Source: an uncultured Chloroflexota bacterium (GTDB taxonomy: Bacteria > Chloroflexota > Chloroflexia > Chloroflexales > Chloroflexaceae). From it: a stretch of DNA of 64,000 nt. The first letter of the stretch is position 1. Every line of letters begins with the position of its first letter. A program made the position numbers and the translations under genes. Shown here piece by piece: positions 52,189 through 60,982 of the stretch. The notes beneath the pieces were generated by a model. The model had not been told where the DNA came from. It searched no databases and saw nothing but the letters and a program-made list of their open reading frames with translations. The stretch is taken from the NCBI GenBank assembly GCA_937120965.1, contig CAKZKA010000035.1, positions 1 to 64,000 of the forward strand, written 5' to 3'.

Positions 52189-53193
52189 CTACCAGTAGTG
52201 CTCGCGGCGCTCGCGGTAGAACGCCAGGGTGCGCGCCAACCCCTCGCGCAGACGCACCCGCGGCGACCAGCCCAGACGCCCCTGGATGAGCCGGTAATCG
52301 CCGTAGTAGTCTCCAATGTCGATCGGCTTGCGGTCGGCAGGGAAGGGGATGATCTCGTAGGAACCCGCGCCGTTGATCTCGATCAGCAGCGCCGCCAGGT
52401 CACGCAAGTTGATCGTCTCATCGCTGCCCAGGTTGAACACCTGGCCGTGAGCGCCCGGCTCCTTCGCCGCCAGCAGCAACGCTTCCACACAATCGTCCAC
52501 GTAGGTAAAATCGCGGATCTGCAAACCGTCTCCCCAGACCTGGATAGGCTCGCCGTCAATGACCCGTTTGAGCCAGATGCCCAGGAAGGTCTGCCGGGCG
52601 TCTTTGACGCGCATGCGCGGGCCGTAGGTGTTGGTCAGGCGCAGGGCGCAGGCGGGAATGCCGTAGACATTGTTGTAGAGAATGTGGTACCACTCCCCCG
52701 CCATCTTGTTGATCCCGTTGACATCGGTGGGATGCAGGAGGTGCCGCTCGTCTACCGGTAGGTAGTCGGGTTTGCCGTAGATCTGGCGGGTTGAGGCGTA
52801 CACCACCTTGATCTTAGGATTGTGTTTGCGACACGATTCGAGAATAGAAAGTTGAGAGCGGCAGTTGATCTCCAGATCGGTATACGGATCGCGCATCGAG
52901 TCAAGGTGGCTGGTCTGGCCGGCGAGATTGAACAGGTAATCCTGGCCCTGCACCAGGTAGTTCATCGAGTGCTCATCGCGCACATCGGCGATGTTCAGGC
53001 GCACCCGGTCGCGAATGGCGAAGAGATTGTGCAGGTTACCGCCGTATTCGGGAATGAGCGAGTCGACGATGGTGATCTCGGCCCCCAGCTCGCACAGGGC
53101 ATGGGCCAGGTTCGACCCGATGAACCCGGCCCCGCCGGTGATCAGGACCCGGCTGCCCTCGAAGGCTGCGCGCAGTTCAGTGACTCGGTCCAT
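52189..53193 (-). CDS. NAD-dependent nucleotide-sugar epimerase/dehydratase with atypical active site
   Basis: This 334-residue extended SDR protein acts on a nucleotide sugar. The NAD motif is ITGGAGFIG (18-26). The position that normally holds the catalytic Tyr of YxxxK is N159, with K163 retained (VNGINKMAGE). The rest is well kept (ALRLTNTYGPRMR, VWGDGLQIRDFTYVDD). The same NGINK pattern is known to me from related Chloroflexi and actinobacterial sequences, so it is likely a subfamily trait. It precedes a glycosyltransferase on the same strand's far side; both may serve an envelope glycan. Confidence 0.88.
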   Translation of the reverse strand: MDRVTELRAAFEGSRVLITGGAGFIGSNLAHALCELGAEITIVDSLIPEYGGNLHNLFAIRDRVRLNIADVRDEHSMNYLVQGQDYLFNLAGQTSHLDSMRDPYTDLEINCRSQLSILESCRKHNPKIKVVYASTRQIYGKPDYLPVDERHLLHPTDVNGINKMAGEWYHILYNNVYGIPACALRLTNTYGPRMRVKDARQTFLGIWLKRVIDGEPIQVWGDGLQIRDFTYVDDCVEALLLAAKEPGAHGQVFNLGSDETINLRDLAALLIEINGAGSYEIIPFPADRKPIDIGDYYGDYRLIQGRLGWSPRVRLREGLARTLAFYRERREHYW

Positions 53194-53321
53194 ATTTCTG
53201 TTTCGCTACTGGAGAAAGGGGCGGGAGTGTAGCTCCTCCCCCAACGGGGGGAGATTGGGAGGGAGGTTGAAGCGCCGCGTTCACTTAACGTATTGCCTCT
53301 CCACCATCCCCGGCGGGATCG

Positions 53322-54092
53322 CTACGTTACATCGCTCATCATCTGCGCGGCCTCAGCGCGACGCCGCGCGATCTGCGCCATATGTTCACGCCGGACGACG
53401 AGTTTCCACCAGAGCTGGATCAGTTGCACCCCGGTGCGCCAGAGCCGCGGAAAATTGAAGAACTGGCTCTGGCCGTAAGTGCGGTGGTAGTGGTGCACCG
53501 GCACTTCGGCGAAGCGATAGCCAGCGTCCTGGAGCTTTTTCACCAGCTCCAGGCAGATAGTGCCACTATCTGACTCCAGCTCGATCACATCGAAGACCTG
53601 GCGCCGGATGAGCCGGAAGTCGCAGTCCACATCGCGTAACTGGAAACCGAACAGGAACTTGACGGTGTGGTGGTAGACCCGCCCGATGATCTTGCGGTGC
53701 AGGGGGTCGCCCCGGTCGATCTTCCAGCCGTTGACAATATCAACATCATCCCGCAGGGCGGGCAGGAGCACTCTGAGTTCGCGCGGATCGTACTGCGCAT
53801 CGCCATCGGTATAGAAGATCAGGTCCTTGGTGGCGCTGGCGAAGCCAACCCGCAGGGCCCCGCCGTAGCCCAGCGGCTGAGGGTGCGTGAATACACGCAG
53901 CCGGGGGTAGTGTCGGGCCAGTTCCTCGAGCACCTGCACGGTGTAGTCGGTGCTGCCGTTTTCGACGACGATCACTTCGTAATCGTCGGTCAGTTCCTCG
54001 AGGGTTCGGATCACCGCAACCACCATGCTTCCGATCGTGCCTGCATCGTTGAACGCCGGAAAGAAGGCCGTGATACTCGGACGATCGTTCAT
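53322..54092 (-). CDS. Glycosyltransferase family 2 (polyprenol-phosphate sugar transferase-like)
   Basis: The 256-residue GT-A enzyme has the GT2 core FFPAFNDAGTIGSMV near residues 9-23, VVENGSTDYTV and the DxD-type TDGDAQYDP. The C-terminal part (FRLIRRQVF, then PVHHYHRTYGQSQFF) resembles Dpm1/ArnC-like transferases that load a sugar onto a lipid carrier; no membrane helices follow. ATG 54092 with GAGGGTG is chosen over an upstream start at 54161. It lies upstream of the epimerase on the minus strand and may be transcribed with it (128-bp gap). Confidence 0.9.
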   Translation of the reverse strand: MNDRPSITAFFPAFNDAGTIGSMVVAVIRTLEELTDDYEVIVVENGSTDYTVQVLEELARHYPRLRVFTHPQPLGYGGALRVGFASATKDLIFYTDGDAQYDPRELRVLLPALRDDVDIVNGWKIDRGDPLHRKIIGRVYHHTVKFLFGFQLRDVDCDFRLIRRQVFDVIELESDSGTICLELVKKLQDAGYRFAEVPVHHYHRTYGQSQFFNFPRLWRTGVQLIQLWWKLVVRREHMAQIARRRAEAAQMMSDVT

Positions 54093-54137
54093 AGTGGCAC
54101 CCTCGATGCACTGGATCGCTACTGCAACCAGATGGCG

Positions 54138-54143
54138 ATTATA
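54138..54143 (-). promoter_or_regulatory. -10 element in the divergent promoter region
   Basis: Read on the minus strand, TATAAT lies 45 bp before the glycosyltransferase ATG. Overlapping plus-strand candidates (TATGCT at 54173-54178, TATGAT at 54178-54183, with TTGCGT at 54151) would serve the next gene. The spacing is not ideal on either strand. Confidence 0.4.
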
Positions 54144-54218
54144 GCACAGGTTGCGTACCAAAACGGGCAGGGTATGCTATGATACGACCAACAGCATCGC
54201 GCATACCAGGAGCATACT

Positions 54219-54572
54219 GTGTGGCTCTGGGCTTTCTTCCTCGTCGTGACAGTCATCGAGGTGTGGTACGCCTTTGCGTTCGTCTACGCCTACGTGCAAC
54301 TGCGTGAGCGAATGTTGCTGCTGCCGGCCTTGCAGGCATTGCTGATGCTGGGCGTGTTTGGCTACCTGGCCTACAGCTTGAACAGCGGCCAGCCGGCCAG
54401 TCTCTTTGTGGTGATGCCGCTGCTGCTGGGGGTACTGGCGATTTCGATCTTCTGGCGCCGGAGCCCGGCCGGTCTGGCGCAGTTCACGAAGAGCTATCCA
54501 CGGGGAACGCTGGATGTGCTCTCGTTCCGCAAGCCAGCCGCGGATCTGAAGCGCCGCGTGCGTACCAAGTAA
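54219..54572 (+). CDS. Small membrane protein of unknown function
   Basis: The 117-residue protein has three membrane helices (about 2-25, 35-55, 62-78) and a basic cytoplasmic tail (RKPAADLKRRVRTK). The family was not recognised. GTG 54219 is the start, preceded by CCAGGAGC. It is divergent to the glycosyltransferase and 69 bp before glcE, with no terminator between. Confidence 0.75.
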   Translation: MWLWAFFLVVTVIEVWYAFAFVYAYVQLRERMLLLPALQALLMLGVFGYLAYSLNSGQPASLFVVMPLLLGVLAISIFWRRSPAGLAQFTKSYPRGTLDVLSFRKPAADLKRRVRTK

Positions 54573-54641
54573 TCGCCAGGCTTCCGTTGCGCCGGCTCGC
54601 GGGTTGCATGCTTCCGGTGTTCTTCCTCAAAGTGGTGGAAG

Positions 54642-55907
54642 ATGCACGATTACGCGCTGCACGGCCTCAGACCCCATAGTGTTGTCGAACCGGCCAGCGC
54701 CGCCGAACTGGCAGAGACGTTGCGTCAGGCGCACGAGCGCGGTCTGGCCCTGGTGCCCTGGGGCGGGGGGACGCGCCAGCACGTGGGGCGCCGGCCTGCG
54801 CGCTACGATCTGGCGCTCGCTACCCGGCGCCTCAACCGTATTGTCGCCTACCACCCCGAGGATCTGGTCGTCACGGCTGAGTCTGGTGTAACGCTAGAGA
54901 CGCTGCAGGCGTGCCTGGCTCGCCACGGCCAGTGGCTTCCCTGGGACCCCGCTCACCCCGAGCGCGCCACCATCGGGGGCCTGCTTGCCAGCGGCGCCAC
55001 CGGCGCTCTGCGCTGCGGTCATACCACGCTCCGTGACTGGACGCTGGGCATGCGCGTTGCGCTCGGCGATGGGCGCCTGGTGAAGAGCGGCAGCCAGGTG
55101 GCGAAGAACGTGGCCGGCTGCGACGCTCATAAACTGCATATCGGCGCCTTCGGCACCCTCGGCGTCATTGCCGAGGCCACTTTTAAGGTTGCCCCGCTAC
55201 CCGAACACTTTCGCTCCCTGATTGCCGTATTCACCGACCCGCGCTTGCCGGTGCGCGCGGTTGACCATCTCCGCGCCGCGCCGCTGCAACCTGTGGCGCT
55301 GGTGGCGCTCAATCGCCCCGCCGCCGACCGCATCCCCGCGCTTCGGACTCTGCTGGAGGGCCAGCCCGACCATATCTCGGTCATCGCGCGCTTTGCCGGC
55401 ACTGACCTGGCTGTGTCCCGCCAGGTCCACGAGGCCGAGCGCCGGTGTGTCAGTCTCGGCGCGCGAATTGTCGCCGTGCCCCTTAAGGATGATGCGCTGT
55501 TGTGGCATGCCATTTCTAACACTATGGCCCCCACAGGCGATGGCTCACTTCTGCTCCGCGCTGGCGCCCCCTCCAGCGCCCTGGGGGCAGTGGCCGGCTT
55601 GCTGGAGCGCGTGGCCCGCCGCAATGGCTGGGTCCCTGCGCAGATCGGCATTGCCCCGGCGGGTCTTATTTTCAGCCGCTGGTTCACCGGTCTGGCTGGC
55701 CCCGAGGCGGTGAATCAGGCCCTGCTTGAGGCGCGGATTGAACTCGGTGTGCTCGGCGGTTACGTGGTGGTCGAGGAAGCGCCCCCATCTCTCGTCGGCG
55801 CCCTCGATCTCTGGGGGCCGCTCCCCGAAGGGATCGATGTGATGCGCGCCCTGCGCGCCCGCTGGGACCCGGCGGGGATTCTGAACCCCGGTCGCTTCGT
55901 GGTGTAG
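54642..55907 (+). CDS. glcE: FAD-binding oxidoreductase, GlcE-like glycolate oxidase subunit
   Basis: The 421-residue protein matches GlcE, the FAD-binding subunit of the GlcDEF glycolate dehydrogenase. The PCMH-type FAD domain (about 10-190) has VPWGGGTRQHVG, ATIGGLLASGATG and KNVAGCDAHKLHIGAFGTLGVI (cut to VAGCDAHKLHIGAFGTLG). The short C-terminal domain ends with ILNPGRF. GlcD and GlcF are not in the window. It is followed 13 bp later by a glucokinase gene, so the two form an unusual operon. Confidence 0.85.
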   Translation: MHDYALHGLRPHSVVEPASAAELAETLRQAHERGLALVPWGGGTRQHVGRRPARYDLALATRRLNRIVAYHPEDLVVTAESGVTLETLQACLARHGQWLPWDPAHPERATIGGLLASGATGALRCGHTTLRDWTLGMRVALGDGRLVKSGSQVAKNVAGCDAHKLHIGAFGTLGVIAEATFKVAPLPEHFRSLIAVFTDPRLPVRAVDHLRAAPLQPVALVALNRPAADRIPALRTLLEGQPDHISVIARFAGTDLAVSRQVHEAERRCVSLGARIVAVPLKDDALLWHAISNTMAPTGDGSLLLRAGAPSSALGAVAGLLERVARRNGWVPAQIGIAPAGLIFSRWFTGLAGPEAVNQALLEARIELGVLGGYVVVEEAPPSLVGALDLWGPLPEGIDVMRALRARWDPAGILNPGRFVV

Positions 55908-55920
55908 ATTGAGAACCGGT

Positions 55921-56676
55921 ATGCACCTCCTGGGCGTAGATATCGGCGGCACAGGGATCAAAGCAGCGGTGGTTGATGTTGCCACGGGCGCCCTGATCAC
56001 GCCTCGACAACGTGTCCCGACCCCCCAACCGGCGACTCCCAGGGCGATTGGCATTGCCGTGGCCCGGCTGGCGCAATCCCTCGATTGGCACGGGCCGATC
56101 GGCTGCGGTCTGCCCGCCGTGGTCAAGCATGGGATCGTGTGCACGGCGTCGAATATCGCCCCGGAGTGGATCGGCGTTGATGGCCGGCAGCACCTCCAGG
56201 AGGCGCTGGGGCAACCCGTGGCGCTGCTGAACGACGCCGATGCCGCCGGGATCGCCGAAATGCGCTTTGGCGCCGGACGCGGGCGCGACGGCGTGGTGCT
56301 GATGCTGACCGTGGGTACCGGCATCGGGACCGCCCTGTTCATCAATGGCTCGCTGATCCCCAATACCGAATTGGGGCACATTGAGATCCGCGGCAAGGAC
56401 GCCGAACGCCGTGCCTCTGACGCCGCCCGGAAGCGTAAGGGCTTGAGTTTTGCCGAGTGGGCGCCCCTGTTCGATGAGTACCTTCACCGCGTGGTCGCGC
56501 TGATCTGGCCTGATCTGGTCATTGTTGGCGGCGGCGCCAGCAAAGCTTTCGATGAGTTTGGCCCCCTGTTGTCGGCGCCGGTTGAGATCGTTCCAGCGCA
56601 CTTGCGCAATGAGGCGGGCGTGGTTGGCGCGGCGCTCTACGCTGCCGCGTGTCTGACGCTGCCTCTGTCGGAGTAA
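55921..56676 (+). CDS. ppgK: Polyphosphate glucokinase (ROK family)
   Basis: The 251-residue ROK kinase phosphorylates glucose using polyphosphate (and usually ATP). The phosphate-binding motif is [12 protein letters not shown] (5-16), the catalytic Asp is in LLNDADAAG, and GTGIGTALF plus [20 protein letters not shown] (cut to [13 protein letters not shown]) are typical of PpgK. The ROK zinc cysteine cluster is absent, as in PpgK. ATG 55921 gives the family start; TTG 55909 is less likely. It probably supplies glucose 6-phosphate to glycolysis; gpmI lies 500 bp downstream. Confidence 0.92.
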   Translation: MHLLGVDIGGTGIKAAVVDVATGALITPRQRVPTPQPATPRAIGIAVARLAQSLDWHGPIGCGLPAVVKHGIVCTASNIAPEWIGVDGRQHLQEALGQPVALLNDADAAGIAEMRFGAGRGRDGVVLMLTVGTGIGTALFINGSLIPNTELGHIEIRGKDAERRASDAARKRKGLSFAEWAPLFDEYLHRVVALIWPDLVIVGGGASKAFDEFGPLLSAPVEIVPAHLRNEAGVVGAALYAAACLTLPLSE

Positions 56677-56795
56677 TGCTATGACCGATTGCGAATGTCA
56701 GCGGCGCGCCAGCGAACTCTTGAACGGGAGGGCGAGGCCCGTCCAGACATTCTCTGCTCTGGCTGTCGCGCATCCACAGCTTGTTCAATTGCGGT

Positions 56796-56804
56796 TGGTA
56801 TAAT
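56796..56804 (+). promoter_or_regulatory. Extended -10 promoter
   Basis: TGGTATAAT (TGn-TATAAT) lies 20 bp before the small membrane protein ATG at 56824, with AAGGAGG between. No -35 of correct spacing is needed for an extended -10. Confidence 0.55.
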
Positions 56805-56823
56805 CGGTAGAAGGAGGAACATC

Positions 56824-57072
56824 ATGTTCGCGCTCGGTGTCATTATCGCGATAGGCTCGGCGATCGCGTTCGCCATCCTCGGCGCTCTGGTCCTCTGGGG
56901 TGGTTGGGTCACCACGTCGCGGGAAATACCCGTGCATTTCGTCAGCGCCGGCGCCTCCTCGGGTGCGCGCATCGCTACCTTCCTGATGGTCGGCTTACCC
57001 GTGCTCATCACCGGGGTTTTTGGCCTGCTCGCCGGCTGGCGCATTCTGATGGTCGCCCTGGGCCTCGGCTGA
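56824..57072 (+). CDS. Small two-helix membrane protein
   Basis: The 82-residue protein has helices at about 3-28 and 50-80, separated by a short polar loop. The family was not recognised. AAGGAGG lies eight bases before ATG 56824, and its own promoter precedes it, which supports a real gene despite its size. Confidence 0.7.
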   Translation: MFALGVIIAIGSAIAFAILGALVLWGGWVTTSREIPVHFVSAGASSGARIATFLMVGLPVLITGVFGLLAGWRILMVALGLG

Positions 57073-57097
57073 GTGTCGGTTCGCCGGCTGACGAGTG

Positions 57098-57106
57098 TGG
57101 TATGAT
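57098..57106 (+). promoter_or_regulatory. Extended -10 promoter of gpmI
   Basis: TGGTATGAT (TGn-TATGAT) lies 71 bp before gpmI; TTCGCC is 15 bp upstream as a weak -35. Confidence 0.4.
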
Positions 57107-57176
57107 TCCGTCCGTATCGGACACGCGCCGGGGTGTGCGCGACGGCGCGCCCCGGCGCGGCATGTGAGGAGGTTCT

Positions 57177-58808
57177 ATGCCCGCCAACGCCCTTCCGCGG
57201 CCCGTCGTCCTGGCGATTATGGACGGTTGGGGCCTCGCCCCCCCTGGACCCGGCAATGCCGTGGATCTGGCGCAGACCCCCAATGTGGATCGCTGGAGCG
57301 CTGAGTGCCCCTTTACGACCCTCTGCGCCTCGGGCCTGGACGTGGGTCTGCCCGAGGGCCAGATCGGCAACTCCGAGGTGGGGCACCTGAACATCGGCGC
57401 CGGTTTTGTGGTCTACCAGGAGTTGACACGCATCAGCAAGGCCATCACCGACGGCGATTTCTTTACCAATCCCGCCTTGCGCGGCGCTATCGCCCACGCC
57501 CGGGCCACGGGGGGCGCCCTGCACCTGATGGGCCTCTTCGGCCCCGGCGGCGTGCATGCCCACGAAGATCACCTCCATGCCCTGCTGGAACTGGCCCGCC
57601 GCGAAGGGCTTGATCGGGTCTATCTGCACCTGTTCCTCGATGGGCGCGATGTGCTGCCCCGCAGCGCCCTTGGCTTCCTCGACGCCCTCGAAGCCGCCAT
57701 CGCGCGCACCGGCGTCGGGGTTGTAGCTACGGTTTCGGGGCGCTACTATGCGATGGACCGCGACAAGCGCTGGGAGCGCACCGGGCGGGCCTATGCAGCG
57801 ATCGTTGAGGGGAAGGGCGAAACCGCGCCCGATGCCCGCACTGCTATTCAGCAGGCCTACGCCGCCGATGTCAGCGATGAGTTTGTTCCGCCCACGGTGA
57901 TTGTTCGCGATGGCGCGCCGGTGGCGACCGTCAAAGACGGTGATGCGGTGATCTTCACCAACTTTCGCCCCGACCGGGGCCGGCAACTCACCCGTGCTCT
58001 GGTGCTGCCCGATATTAACGAGCAGATCCAGCGGCACTACGCCCGGCAAAAGGAAGAGGGCCTCAAGCTGCCCGATACGATCTGGCAGCGCCCCCGCCAG
58101 TTGCAGAACCTCCACATGGTGACCATGACCCAGTACGAGGAGGGCCTGCCGGTGGAGATCGCCTTCCCGCCGCGCCCTGTGGTCGAGCCGATTGCCGCTG
58201 TGGTGAGCGCCGCGGGCAGGCGCCAGTTCCACATCGCCGAGACCGAGAAGTACCCTCACGTGACCTTCTTTCTCAACGGTGGCCGCGAAGAGCCGTTTCC
58301 CGGCGAGGACCGTCTGCTCGTGCCCTCGCCCAAGGTGCCCACCTACGATCTCCAACCCGAAATGAGCGCCCCCGAGGTCACCGAACGCCTGATCGAGGCC
58401 ATTCGCAGCGACCAGTACGATTTTATTGTGGTGAACTACGCCAACCCCGATATGGTCGGCCATACCGGGGTCATCCCGGCGGTGGTTAAGGCCTGCGAGA
58501 CGGTGGACGCCGGGATGGGCGCGGTGGTGCCCGAGGTGCTGGCGCGCGGTGGCGCGCTGCTGATTATCGCCGACCACGGCAACGCGGAGCAAATGATCGA
58601 CCCCGAAACCGGCGGCGCCCATACTGCCCATACCACCAATCCGGTGCCCTGCATCCTCGTGGCCGCCGAGGGGCTGGGCCTTGGCAAGAACGAGGTCTTT
58701 CTGCGCTCCGGCGGGCGTCTCGCCGATGTGGCGCCAACGCTGCTGGAGCTTCTCGGCCTGCCCAGAGCCGCGGATATGACCGGCGAATCGCTGATTGTGC
58801 GCCGGTGA
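57177..58808 (+). CDS. gpmI: 2,3-bisphosphoglycerate-independent phosphoglycerate mutase
   Basis: The 543-residue alkaline-phosphatase-fold enzyme interconverts 3- and 2-phosphoglycerate in glycolysis with a phosphoserine intermediate. The first metal Asp is in LAIMDGWG (D16). The catalytic serine is S66 in GQIGNSEVGH. GRYYAMDRDKRW, NFRPDRGRQ and the second metal cluster (NYANPDMVGHTG, DHGNAEQM, THT-like AHTAHTTN) all are present. Length is typical of iPGM. GAGGAGG precedes ATG 57177. Confidence 0.97.
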   Translation: MPANALPRPVVLAIMDGWGLAPPGPGNAVDLAQTPNVDRWSAECPFTTLCASGLDVGLPEGQIGNSEVGHLNIGAGFVVYQELTRISKAITDGDFFTNPALRGAIAHARATGGALHLMGLFGPGGVHAHEDHLHALLELARREGLDRVYLHLFLDGRDVLPRSALGFLDALEAAIARTGVGVVATVSGRYYAMDRDKRWERTGRAYAAIVEGKGETAPDARTAIQQAYAADVSDEFVPPTVIVRDGAPVATVKDGDAVIFTNFRPDRGRQLTRALVLPDINEQIQRHYARQKEEGLKLPDTIWQRPRQLQNLHMVTMTQYEEGLPVEIAFPPRPVVEPIAAVVSAAGRRQFHIAETEKYPHVTFFLNGGREEPFPGEDRLLVPSPKVPTYDLQPEMSAPEVTERLIEAIRSDQYDFIVVNYANPDMVGHTGVIPAVVKACETVDAGMGAVVPEVLARGGALLIIADHGNAEQMIDPETGGAHTAHTTNPVPCILVAAEGLGLGKNEVFLRSGGRLADVAPTLLELLGLPRAADMTGESLIVRR

Positions 58809-58945
58809 TCGCCAGCGGGGAGGGTGTGGGAGGGCTTGCCGCCCCCGTAGGCGGGGGTGCGGTTCGACAGGCTCACCGCAGGTGGGGAAACCCGGTTTCC
58901 CCCGATGTTCGTATCAGCCGCCCATGCGGCTGCGCCGCACCATGA
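58809..58945. repeat. P6-P1-P3 block after gpmI
   Basis: P6 lies near 58859-58878, P1 (followed by an extra C) at 58884-58902 and reverse P3 near 58924-58940. The rest of the gap to 59074 shows nothing else recognisable. Confidence 0.88.
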
Positions 58946-59074
58946 CAGGGAGAGACGCAGTGCCGCTGCGTCTCTACGCCTGCACTCCACACCTCCCGCC
59001 ATCTGCGTAACCCCGCTGCTCCGCCTCCGGTATACCCATTGCCGTAACCCTGTCAGTGAACTTCGTACCACACT

Positions 59075-60799
59075 ATGACCCAGAGACCCCTCTCCGCTCG
59101 CAACCGCCACTGGAACCTGCTCCCCCCCGCGCCGCCGGAGTTTGTGCGCCAGAGCGGTGTAAGCCCCCTGCTGGCCTCACTGCTGTATCAACGCGACCTG
59201 CGCGACGCCGACGCGACGCGCCTGTTCCTCGACGCTGACTATTCCCGCGACCTGCACGATCCCCTGCGCATGCGCGGCATGGCCGAGGCCAGCGCCCGCA
59301 TCGCCGAGGCCATTGCTCGCGGCGAACCTGTGGCGGTGTACGGCGACTTTGACACCGATGGGGTGACCGCGGTGACGCTGCTGGTGCAAGCCCTGACCGC
59401 GATGGGCGCGAACATCCGCCCCTACATCCCCCATCGGTTGCGCGAGGGCTACGGGCTGAACGTGCAGGCCCTGCACCAGCTAGCCGGTGAAGGGGTGCGC
59501 CTGCTGATCACCGTGGACTGCGGTATCAGCAATGTTGCCGAGGTGGCCGAAGCAACCCGAATCGGCCTGGACGTGATTGTGACCGACCACCACACTCCCC
59601 CGGCGACGCTCCCCGCCGCGCTGGCGGTGGTTAACCCCAAACAGCCCGACTGCGCCTACCCCTACAAACATCTGGTCGGGGTTGGCATCGCCTTCAAGCT
59701 GGTGCAAGCCCTGGTCCGGCGCGGGTTGTCGCTCGGCGCGGTGCGGGGCCGCGACCTGCTCGATGTCGTGGCCCTGGGCACCGTCGCCGACATGGGGCCC
59801 CTCACCGGCGAGAACCGCGTGCTGGTCAAAGCCGGCCTTCAGGCCCTCAACACCACCCGGCGACCGGGCCTGAACGCGCTGATCGAAGTGTCGGGGCTGG
59901 TCCAGGGGCAGATCACCGCCACCGACATCGGCTTCATGCTCGGCCCGCGGCTCAACGCTGCCGGCCGGCTCGATGACGCGGTTCGGGCCTACCAGTTGCT
60001 CCTCGCGTCCGACTACGCCAGCGCGCAGGCCATTGCCGAGGAGTTGAATCGGACCAATCGCGAGCGGCAGGAGTTGACCCGGCAGGTGCAGATGGCCGCT
60101 CGCGCTCAGGCCGAGGCTACGGGGAAGCGCCAGCAACGGATCGTGGTGATCGCCAGCGAGGAGTTTCCGGCTGGCGTGGTGGGCCTGGTGGCGGGGAAAC
60201 TGGTGGAGGAATGGGGGCGCCCGGTGCTCCTGATCGAACGCGGCGTGGAGCTTTCGCGCGGCTCGGCGCGCTCGATCCCTGGCTTCAACATTGTCGAGGC
60301 CCTGGCCAGTCGTAGTGAGCTGTTCGTGCGCTTCGGCGGCCACGCCGCCGCTGCCGGCTTTACCATTGCCAGCGCCAACCTCCCGCTCCTGGAGCAACAT
60401 CTGCTGGCTCTGGCCGACGAACGCCTCACTGACGCTATGCTCCAGCCGTCACTGACCATTGATGCCACCCTTGACCTGAATGCCGTCAGTTACGACCTGC
60501 TCACCGAGTTGCGCCGCCTCGAACCCTTTGGCCAGGCCAACCCCCTCCCCACGCTGATGAGCCCGGCGGTACAGGTGATTGATGCCCGCCCCCGCGGCGG
60601 CGATGGCCAGCACCTGCGGCTGCTCCTGCGGCGTGATGGCGCCACGTATGAGGGGATTGCCTTCCGACTTGGCCACCTCGCCGAGGCCCTGCGCCGGCAT
60701 CCGTTCATTGACGTGGCCTACCAGCTCGAAGCCAACCAGTGGAACGGCGAGACGCGGTTACAGTTGAACATTAAGGATTTTCGTCGTGCCAGGGGGTGA
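59075..60799 (+). CDS. recJ: Single-stranded-DNA-specific exonuclease RecJ
   Basis: The 574-residue DHH-family 5'-3' single-strand exonuclease acts in recombination and mismatch repair. The DHH domain has D91, D93 and D95 (GDFDTDG), D148 (TVDCG) and D171-H172-H173 (TDHH). The DHHA1 domain follows with GGHAAAAGF (cut from FGGHAAAAGF). The C-terminal OB domain (about 460-574) completes the family layout. ATG 59075 has no strong Shine-Dalgarno. Length matches the shorter bacterial RecJ. Confidence 0.94.
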   Translation: MTQRPLSARNRHWNLLPPAPPEFVRQSGVSPLLASLLYQRDLRDADATRLFLDADYSRDLHDPLRMRGMAEASARIAEAIARGEPVAVYGDFDTDGVTAVTLLVQALTAMGANIRPYIPHRLREGYGLNVQALHQLAGEGVRLLITVDCGISNVAEVAEATRIGLDVIVTDHHTPPATLPAALAVVNPKQPDCAYPYKHLVGVGIAFKLVQALVRRGLSLGAVRGRDLLDVVALGTVADMGPLTGENRVLVKAGLQALNTTRRPGLNALIEVSGLVQGQITATDIGFMLGPRLNAAGRLDDAVRAYQLLLASDYASAQAIAEELNRTNRERQELTRQVQMAARAQAEATGKRQQRIVVIASEEFPAGVVGLVAGKLVEEWGRPVLLIERGVELSRGSARSIPGFNIVEALASRSELFVRFGGHAAAAGFTIASANLPLLEQHLLALADERLTDAMLQPSLTIDATLDLNAVSYDLLTELRRLEPFGQANPLPTLMSPAVQVIDARPRGGDGQHLRLLLRRDGATYEGIAFRLGHLAEALRRHPFIDVAYQLEANQWNGETRLQLNIKDFRRARG

Positions 60800-60885
60800 A
60801 ATACGGGGAAATCAGGTTTCACCGCTCCCCTCCCTGTGGGAGGGAGAGCGCAACCCTCCCGGGGAAAAACCCCGGGTTCATCATT
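60800..60885. repeat. Worn P1 and P2 between convergent genes
   Basis: A P1 relative (GGGGAAATCAGGTTTCACC) lies at 60805-60823 and GGGAGGGAGAGCGCAACCCTCCC near 60838-60860. They separate recJ (+) from the HD-GYP gene (-). Confidence 0.75.
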
Positions 60886-60982
60886 GGGCCTGGCGGTCTG
60901 CCCCGGCGATGATGCCGGATCGCGACGCAGGGGCATCCACAAGAGGCGCCCCTGCATCCCCCATGCTCACCCTGGTCAGCCT

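Noticed and set aside
56679-58631. 650-codon minus-strand frame over gpmI
   Set aside because: It is antisense to an intact gpmI and shows only His/Gly-rich shadow composition.
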